Source: Christensenella sp. UBA1685
GTDB taxonomy: Bacteria; Bacillota; Clostridia; Christensenellales; CAG-138
Reading direction: 5' to 3'
NCBI GenBank assembly: GCA_002320595.1
Contig: DCKB01000031.1
Coordinates: 1 to 64,000 of the forward strand
Length of the DNA stretch: 64,000 bases
Made by a program: the position numbers and the translations under genes
Notes under the pieces: model-generated
What the model saw: the letters and a program-made list of their open reading frames with translations, nothing else
The model's database searches: none
What the model was told of the DNA's origin: nothing
In this document: piece by piece, positions 59,063 through 64,000 of the stretch
Layout: every line of letters begins with the position of its first letter
Numbering within the stretch: the first letter of the stretch is position 1

Positions 59063-61204
59063 TTATCCGTCTCCGATGTTGGTGCTGGAAAATTCCACAA
59101 GCACCTCTGTGCCGGCCGGAACGCTCTCTCCGGCCATCGGGGACTGGCGGATGGCCTTTCCCGTCTGGTTTTCCGGATAAATCAAAATTTTAAGCCCATT
59201 TGCTTTCAGCGTATCGCTTGCTTTAAGGCGCGTCATGCCCGACACATCCGGCACGGTAACCAACTCCGGTTCGTCTTCTCCTTCAGTGCTGTATTCCGCG
59301 CTCGTGTCCGCTGTGTAAAGCAGTACGCCCGAGCCTTTCACAGCCGCTTGCCCCGCCACAGGGATCTGCGCGGTAACAAGTTCCGCACTGTCATCCTGAT
59401 ATGTCGCGGTAAGGCCGATGTCCTTGAGTGCCTCTGCGGCCTCCGCGATGGTCATTCCCGCAAGCGGGGGAACCGCCACGGATTCTTCGCTTCCCTCGGG
59501 AAGGTATCCCGCATGGCGCAGCGTTTCCTCCAGCATTTGTTTCACAAACGGCGCTGCAACCGTGCTTCCGAAAACTGTGCCGACCTGCGGTTCATCCACC
59601 AGGATAAGGCACACGAATTCCGGGTCATCCGCCGGAGCAAAGCCGATGAACGAAGCGATCAGCTTGCCGTCGGCAATTTTGCCGCCCTCATACTTCTGCG
59701 CCGTTCCCGTTTTGCCGCCGATGCGGTAACCGGCAACCGCAGCGTTGCGGCCGCTTCCGCTCGTGACAACGCTTTCCGCAATCTCACGCACCAGCTGAGA
59801 GGTTTCCTCTCGGATGACGCGCCGCACGGTCGTAGGCTCGTTCTGGAGGATCACCGTGCCGTCATTTGCAACGATCCGGTTCAGCACATAAGGCTGCATC
59901 AGGTTGCCGCCGTTCACCACCGCAGATACAGCCGTAACAAGCTGCAATGGCGTCATGGCGATGCTCTGGCCGAATCCGATGCGCGCGAGCGTGTTTTCAG
60001 TAATGTATTTCTGATGCGTCACGATGCCGCTCGCTTCACCCGTGATGCCGCTCCCCGTGGAGGCGCCAAAGCCAAACGCGTAGATGTATTCATAAAAGGT
60101 TTCCACGCCCATGGCCTGAGCCATCGCCATAAAGGCGGGGTTGCAGGAATTCTGCACCACCTGAAACAGGGTTTGCTGGCCATGGCCGCCAGACTTCCAA
60201 CAGCGTATTTTCTCGCCGTTGACGATGTGGTATCCCGGGCAATAAATGCCGAAGCTTTCGTCGATGGCGTGGCTGTCAAGCGCCGAAGCAAGCGTGATAA
60301 GCTTGAATGTGGAGCCCGGCTCATACGCATCGGCCACAACGCGGTTTCGCGTGACCGAAGCGAGAAGCTCCGCGTCTTTGCGGGGCGGGTCGTTCGGATC
60401 ATAATCCGGCTGCGTGGTAATTGCGAGGATCGCGCCGGTCTTGCAATTCATCAGGATGCCCTGCGCCGTCGCTGCGTTATTGACCTCAAGAGCCTCCTTG
60501 CACGCCTTCTCAAGCGACGATTGGTAGACGCTGTCCACCGTCAAAACGAGGTTGTACCCATCCACCGGTTCGATGATTTCCTGCACGCCGTAGGCGAGCG
60601 CGTTGCCCTTGCGGTCGGTCTCCGTAATCATGCGTCCGTCCTCGCCGGCAAGGTATTTGTCATATTTCTGCTCGAGCCCCGATTGTCCCACGCCATCCAC
60701 GGTCGTGAAGCCCAACAGTTGGGAAAACAGGGTGCCCGAAGGATAATACCGCTTTGTGTCAATCGCAGTGCCAACGCCCATGCCGAGCTTACGGGCTGCG
60801 ATCTGGTCGATCACCTCGCGCTCCACGCGGCGGGCGAGGATAATCTCCTGCTTCTTTGTGTCGCTGACTTTGGCGAGCACGGTTTCGTATTCCAGCCCCA
60901 GAAGTTCCGCAAGCTCCGTTGCTACGCGCGTGCGCTCCACTGCGTCAATGCTGTTCGGCCAAATCACGACCTTGTAAGCCGTACCGCTCTGGGCAAGCAC
61001 CACGCCTGTCGTATCCAGAATACTGCCGCGCGCCGCAGACAGGGAAGTGTCGCGCGTCCACTGCGAAAGCGCCCGCTCCTGCAATTCATCGCTTTGAACG
61101 ACTTGAATATAGAACAGCCGGCCGATGAGCACCACGAATACCGTGGCGATTACGACCAGGGCCGCAAGCAGTCTTTTCTTGTAAGAAACGCCGGGTGCTC
61201 CCAT
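59063..61204 (-). CDS. ftsI: Class B penicillin-binding protein (FtsI/SpoVD type) with PASTA
   Basis: A 713-aa transpeptidase that crosslinks septal (or cortex) peptidoglycan as partner of FtsW/SpoVE. Membrane anchor residues 10-33, dimerisation domain from RGSILDTTGVVLAQSGTAYK, transpeptidase with SxxK at Ser298-Lys301 (STFK), SCN at 353-355 and KTGT at 498-501. Two C-terminal PASTA domains (about 575-713), as in SpoVD and Firmicute PBP2. Only one such gene in the cluster, so FtsI and SpoVD roles cannot be separated. GGAGG fixes the ATG at 61204. Confidence 0.95.
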   Translation of the reverse strand: MGAPGVSYKKRLLAALVVIATVFVVLIGRLFYIQVVQSDELQERALSQWTRDTSLSAARGSILDTTGVVLAQSGTAYKVVIWPNSIDAVERTRVATELAELLGLEYETVLAKVSDTKKQEIILARRVEREVIDQIAARKLGMGVGTAIDTKRYYPSGTLFSQLLGFTTVDGVGQSGLEQKYDKYLAGEDGRMITETDRKGNALAYGVQEIIEPVDGYNLVLTVDSVYQSSLEKACKEALEVNNAATAQGILMNCKTGAILAITTQPDYDPNDPPRKDAELLASVTRNRVVADAYEPGSTFKLITLASALDSHAIDESFGIYCPGYHIVNGEKIRCWKSGGHGQQTLFQVVQNSCNPAFMAMAQAMGVETFYEYIYAFGFGASTGSGITGEASGIVTHQKYITENTLARIGFGQSIAMTPLQLVTAVSAVVNGGNLMQPYVLNRIVANDGTVILQNEPTTVRRVIREETSQLVREIAESVVTSGSGRNAAVAGYRIGGKTGTAQKYEGGKIADGKLIASFIGFAPADDPEFVCLILVDEPQVGTVFGSTVAAPFVKQMLEETLRHAGYLPEGSEESVAVPPLAGMTIAEAAEALKDIGLTATYQDDSAELVTAQIPVAGQAAVKGSGVLLYTADTSAEYSTEGEDEPELVTVPDVSGMTRLKASDTLKANGLKILIYPENQTGKAIRQSPMAGESVPAGTEVLVEFSSTNIGDG

Positions 61205-61232
61205 GTGTTTTCCTCCAAAGGGCGAGAGCACC

Positions 61233-61823
61233 TCAGTCCGTATTCATGTCCCCATCCGGATTTGTGCTCGCGTCCTGATTTTGGTTGGGTTCCCCATCCG
61301 TACCGCCATCATTTTTCTGATAGTTGCCAACCGTTTCACGCACACGCACAATCTGCTCTGCCGTGGGATATCCCAACCCGGCCGCAAGCGCCGCTTCGCG
61401 CGCCGCGTCAATGTTCAGCGCGTTGTTCAGCTGTACGTTGAGCGCCGCAATGTTGCGCTCGCTTTCAGCGATCCCATCCTTCAAATCGTTCACGGCGGAA
61501 TAGGCCAGCGCGATGGCGGAATAGCGCACGATCACGCCGATGAGAACTGCGGCAATCAGAAATATGCACGCTACGCTTGCCACTTTAGGCAAAACGCGCT
61601 GCTTGCGGCGCTGCCGGGGCGAGGGGCCTTTCTGTACGCGTGTTTTTACCGCAGGCTTCCTAGTTCGCGTGCATGGTTCAGCCTCCGTGCTTCCGGGCTC
61701 TTCAGGCCGGGGCGCCCGCTGCGGCATTTCGTTCGGCAGAGCCTCTGCCGTTGCCGCACGGCTGTGCGAATACACCCGCGAGGGCGCGTACACGTATTCG
61801 TCTTTTCTTGCCGCTACTGCCAT
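61233..61823 (-). CDS. ftsL: FtsL-like septum protein
   Basis: A 196-aa bitopic membrane protein. Cytoplasmic residues 1-78 are Arg/Pro-rich, the helix PKVASVACIFLIAAVLIGVI follows, then a coiled-coil stretch (SAVNDLKDGIAESERNIAAL) and an acidic Asn/Asp-rich tail. Sequence is poorly conserved, as usual; the assignment rests on topology and position between rsmH and ftsI. It would form a complex with FtsQ and FtsB/DivIC. Confidence 0.85.
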   Translation of the reverse strand: MAVAARKDEYVYAPSRVYSHSRAATAEALPNEMPQRAPRPEEPGSTEAEPCTRTRKPAVKTRVQKGPSPRQRRKQRVLPKVASVACIFLIAAVLIGVIVRYSAIALAYSAVNDLKDGIAESERNIAALNVQLNNALNIDAAREAALAAGLGYPTAEQIVRVRETVGNYQKNDGGTDGEPNQNQDASTNPDGDMNTD

Positions 61824-61844
61824 GGTATTCGTTTCCGCCTTAAC

Positions 61845-62783
61845 TTATAACTTTTGTATGGCGCGCAGCTTTGCGCTGCGTGCGCGTGGATTTTCTTTGA
61901 GCTCCGCTTCTCCCGCCACAATGGGCTTTTTTGTGAGCATCCGTGCCGTTGGCTTTTTGCCGCAGGTGCATATCGGGGCGCGCGGATCGCAGGTGCAAGG
62001 GTTCTCAAACGTTTTAAACGCCTGTTTGACGATGCGGTCCTCCAGAGAATGAAAGGTGATCACCGCGAGCACACCGCCGCTTCTCAGCAGGTCGTGCGCA
62101 TCGGTCAGCGCATCCGAAAGGCCCGCAAGTTCACCGTTCACCTCGATGCGCAGCGCCTGAAACGTGCGTCGCGCCGGGTGCTGTTGTTCACGCCGCGCCG
62201 GAGCGGGCATTGCGCGTTTCACGATGTCCGCAAGGCCCACGGTGCTGTCCAGCGGCGCTTTTTCGCGTTCCCGCACGATGGCGTTCGCCACGCGCATGGC
62301 ATATCGTTCCTCGCCATACTCCCGGATAATCCGCGCAAGCGCTTCCGCCGGGTAACCGTTCACCACATCATAGGCAGAAAGTGGTGCGGAGGGATCCATC
62401 CGCATATCGAGCGGCGCGTCCTCATGGTAAGAAAAACCGCGTTCCGGGGTGTCAAGCTGATGGGAGGATACGCCAAGATCCAATAAAATCCCATCTGCTT
62501 CCATGACGCCCTGCCCTGCAAGCAGGCGCTTCATATCAAAAAAATTGCCGCGGATGGCCGTGAACGCTTCTCCAAAGCGGGTGAGCCGCAGGGAAGCCGC
62601 TTCAATCGCCGCGCTGTCGCGGTCGATCCCATAGAGCCTGCCGCCTTCGGGCAACCGTTCCAAAACAGCTTCAGCATGGCCGCCGCCGCCGAGCGTTCCA
62701 TCCACAAATGTGCCGCCGCGCTGTGGAGCAAGCAGGCTGACGACTGTGTCCCGCACGATCGGAATGTGATGGAACCCGCTCAT
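61845..62783 (-). CDS. rsmH: 16S rRNA (cytosine1402-N4)-methyltransferase
   Basis: Methylates C1402 in the decoding centre using S-adenosylmethionine. The 312-aa protein reads HIPIVRDTVVSLL, the SAM site FVDGTLGGGGHAEAVLERL, LLDLGVSSHQLDTPERGFSY, RRTFQALRIEVNGEL and ITFHSLEDRIVKQAF. The cysteines in CTCDPRAPICTCGKKP are typical. It overlaps mraZ by 4 bp. Confidence 0.97.
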   Translation of the reverse strand: MSGFHHIPIVRDTVVSLLAPQRGGTFVDGTLGGGGHAEAVLERLPEGGRLYGIDRDSAAIEAASLRLTRFGEAFTAIRGNFFDMKRLLAGQGVMEADGILLDLGVSSHQLDTPERGFSYHEDAPLDMRMDPSAPLSAYDVVNGYPAEALARIIREYGEERYAMRVANAIVREREKAPLDSTVGLADIVKRAMPAPARREQQHPARRTFQALRIEVNGELAGLSDALTDAHDLLRSGGVLAVITFHSLEDRIVKQAFKTFENPCTCDPRAPICTCGKKPTARMLTKKPIVAGEAELKENPRARSAKLRAIQKL

Positions 62784-63226
62784 ATGCCAAGCCCCGCAAG
62801 GTAAGCGAGCGCATCGTCCTCATCGTCCTCGCTTGCTTCCAGTTGGTTCGCCCACATATCTCCGCTCCAGATTTCGATGCGGTTTCCCATGCCGACGAGC
62901 ACCGCGTCTTTGTCGATGCCCGCATACTTGCGCAGCGTGCTGGAGATGAGGATGCGTCCCTGCTTGTCCAGCTCGCAATCGCAAGCGTTGGCAAACGTCA
63001 TGCGCAGGGCGTTCTGCGCCTTGACATCGGTCATTGCAATTTTATTGTAGCGCTCAAGAAGCATGTCCCATGTTGTGAGCGACATGCCGAAAAGGCACCG
63101 CCGATCGCTCTTCCCCAGCATGCCCCGGGTTATGATGATGGTGCTTCCCAAATCCTCGCGCCACTTAGCCGGAATAAAAAGCCGGCCCTTGGCGTCCACG
63201 TTATGCTCAAACGAGTTGATCAGCAT
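62780..63226 (-). CDS. mraZ: Transcriptional regulator MraZ
   Basis: A 148-aa protein with two AbrB-like swapped-hairpin units, DAKGRLFIPAKWREDLG and LDKQGRILISSTLRKYAG. MraZ forms rings and binds repeated TGGG-type sites upstream of its own operon, usually as repressor. Matching 10-bp repeats overlap the promoter at 63281-63320. First gene of the dcw cluster, followed by rsmH with a 4-bp overlap. Confidence 0.96.
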   Translation of the reverse strand: MLINSFEHNVDAKGRLFIPAKWREDLGSTIIITRGMLGKSDRRCLFGMSLTTWDMLLERYNKIAMTDVKAQNALRMTFANACDCELDKQGRILISSTLRKYAGIDKDAVLVGMGNRIEIWSGDMWANQLEASEDDEDDALAYLAGLGI

Positions 63227-63280
63227 CGCGTACGCCTCCTTCAGTTCTGCGAATCTGCATATGCATACACCTTCGCATCA

Positions 63281-63320
63281 TCTGACCCCATTATACACCA
63301 CTTCGCTACACTTGTCACCA
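63281..63320 (-). promoter_or_regulatory. MraZ-type direct repeats at the dcw promoter
   Basis: Four 10-bp units on the minus strand: TGGTGACAAG, TGTAGCGAAG, TGGTGTATAA, TGGGGTCAGA. The TGGNG starts recur every 10 bp, the known MraZ spacing, and the units cover both -35 and -10 boxes. Confidence 0.75.
63290..63318 (-). promoter_or_regulatory. Promoter of the dcw cluster
   Basis: Minus strand GTGACA (63318-63313), a 17-bp spacer, TATAAT (63295-63290), 63 bp before the mraZ start. Confidence 0.8.
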
Positions 63321-63439
63321 CCTTAATTCATTTTTGCGCCCGTTTTCATGGGAAAATGCCTTCGTATTCACGTTGCGTTTTTTCCCCGCCGCGCAAAATC
63401 CAGCTATTTTTCCGCAGAAAGTCCGTCGATTATACAGCA

Positions 63440-63464
63440 AAAGGCCCTCGTAACGAGGACCTTT
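63440..63464 (-). terminator. Terminator of the metallophosphoesterase gene
   Basis: AAAGGTCCTCG and CGAGGGCCTTT, an 11-bp stem (one G-U) with a 3-nt loop, then TTTTGC on the minus strand. The 3' flank to the mraZ promoter (63323-63440) shows nothing else. Confidence 0.85.
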
Positions 63465-63516
63465 CTTAAAATGCTGCATTTTCTGATCTTCTTTTGTCTA
63501 ATCCGTTTTGCCGGTT

Positions 63517-64000
63517 TCAAACCGCAACGATAAGCTTGGGTTTGAATTCCAAATGATCCGCGGAGCAAAGCGTGTATTGTATGCCATTGCGCTCGCCTTC
63601 AAACGCATTCCGGCAAGCCTTGCCGTGTAAGTGGCCATATGCCACATGCTTTGCGCCGTGTTGCTCAAACAGCTCCGTAAACCCGGAAGGCTGCCTCCGC
63701 TCATTAAACGGCGGATAGTGCATCATGCAAAGCAGAAGTTTGTCCTTCGGCGCGCCGGAAAGAGAAAGCCCCATGCGGATGACCTCGCGGTCATAAATCG
63801 GGCGGTCTGCGGCCTCATCGAACCCAACGCTGCCCGGGCACGTCCATCCGCGCGACCCCGCGATGGCAACGTCGCCGAAAACGAACGCATCGTTCTGCAG
63901 CGCGTACATCCCTTCCGGCAGAGCCCCGCGCACCTTCGCAAGCGAGTTCCACCAATAATCGTGGTTGCCGCGCAAAATCAGCTTTTTCCCCGGGAAGGAC
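63517..64000 (-). CDS. Metallophosphoesterase, 5' end outside the window
   Basis: C-terminal 160 or so residues of a calcineurin-like phosphoesterase (COG1768-like). The frame is open to the window edge and reads KLILRGNHDYWWNS, with the GNHD metal motif, then GDVAIAGSRGWTCPG, MMHYPPF and YGHLHGKA (GHxH). An in-frame ATG exists inside GNHD's upstream context at 63975, but it would cut the domain and is not the real start. The missing part should carry the first DxH motif. Substrate unknown. Confidence 0.85.
   Translation of the reverse strand, partial: SFPGKKLILRGNHDYWWNSLAKVRGALPEGMYALQNDAFVFGDVAIAGSRGWTCPGSVGFDEAADRPIYDREVIRMGLSLSGAPKDKLLLCMMHYPPFNERRQPSGFTELFEQHGAKHVAYGHLHGKACRNAFEGERNGIQYTLCSADHLEFKPKLIVAV

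Noticed and set aside
58922..61441. An 839-codon plus-strand frame opposite ftsI and murE
   Set aside because: Antisense shadow of conserved dcw genes.

Overview
The window looks like a chromosomal segment of a moderately GC-rich, endospore-lineage Firmicute of class Clostridia, probably an uncultured gut Christensenellales/Oscillospirales-type organism. The evidence is a dcw cluster encoding a meso-diaminopimelate-type MurE (DNPR motif) and a PASTA-tailed FtsI/SpoVD, together with SpoVT, a SpoVB-type flippase and a SpoIID-like protein. There are also indolepyruvate:ferredoxin oxidoreductase (an anaerobe's enzyme), sigma-A promoters of Bacillus type, a cre-like operator, and a short repeat common in gut Firmicutes. 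The placement is inference. I saw no rRNA, tRNA or CRISPR array.

Layout. 1-300: right end of an insertion sequence with a damaged transposase terminus. 417-2381: membrane PAS-GGDEF diguanylate cyclase. 2393-7757 (minus): an aromatic operon aroF-tyrA-pheA behind a Tyr/Phe-rich leader peptide with a classical terminator/antiterminator, followed by a separately promoted punA-mtnA pair. 7778-9941 (minus): ECF sigma factor and a PepSY/RsgI-like anti-sigma factor. 9953-15283: NAD(P)HX epimerase, M23 lipoprotein, AraC/GyrI regulator, alpha-galactosidase. 15348-20394 (minus): HD phosphohydrolase, DtxR/MntR regulator, and one reading frame joining 4-alpha-glucanotransferase to glycogen phosphorylase behind a cre-like palindrome. 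20429-23034 (plus): MarR-Nudix and PadR-DUF2812 pairs. 23087-29515: asparaginase, an unknown P-loop protein ending in a repeat element, iorAB, and an MFS transporter.

29528-40423: a heterodimeric ABC exporter, glycerophosphodiesterase, two small accessory genes (CmpB-like membrane protein, DUF4438), a low-GC acetyltransferase, a scrap of recombination debris (xth/DUF4438 chimera), and an operon of nucleoside kinase, exonuclease III, MazG-like protein and hydrolase. 40563-44370 (plus): spoVB-like, mazG (yabN) and HU, resembling the Bacillus yabM-yabN neighbourhood, then a second copy of the repeat element. 44383-48264 (minus): a secreted SpoIID/LytB protein with seven SH3 repeats, and SpoVT.

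48339-63318 (minus): the division and cell-wall cluster mraZ-rsmH-ftsL-ftsI-murE-mraY-murD-ftsW-murA-ftsQ-ftsA-ftsZ, with MraZ-type repeats over its promoter. murF and murG are absent from their usual slots. 63440-64000: a partial metallophosphoesterase.

The most rewarding points are the attenuator with its Tyr/Phe leader peptide, the DAHP-synthase homologue behind it that has lost three of four expected metal ligands, the stop-less malQ-glgP frame, and the hairpin-rich repeat family with compensatory base changes.
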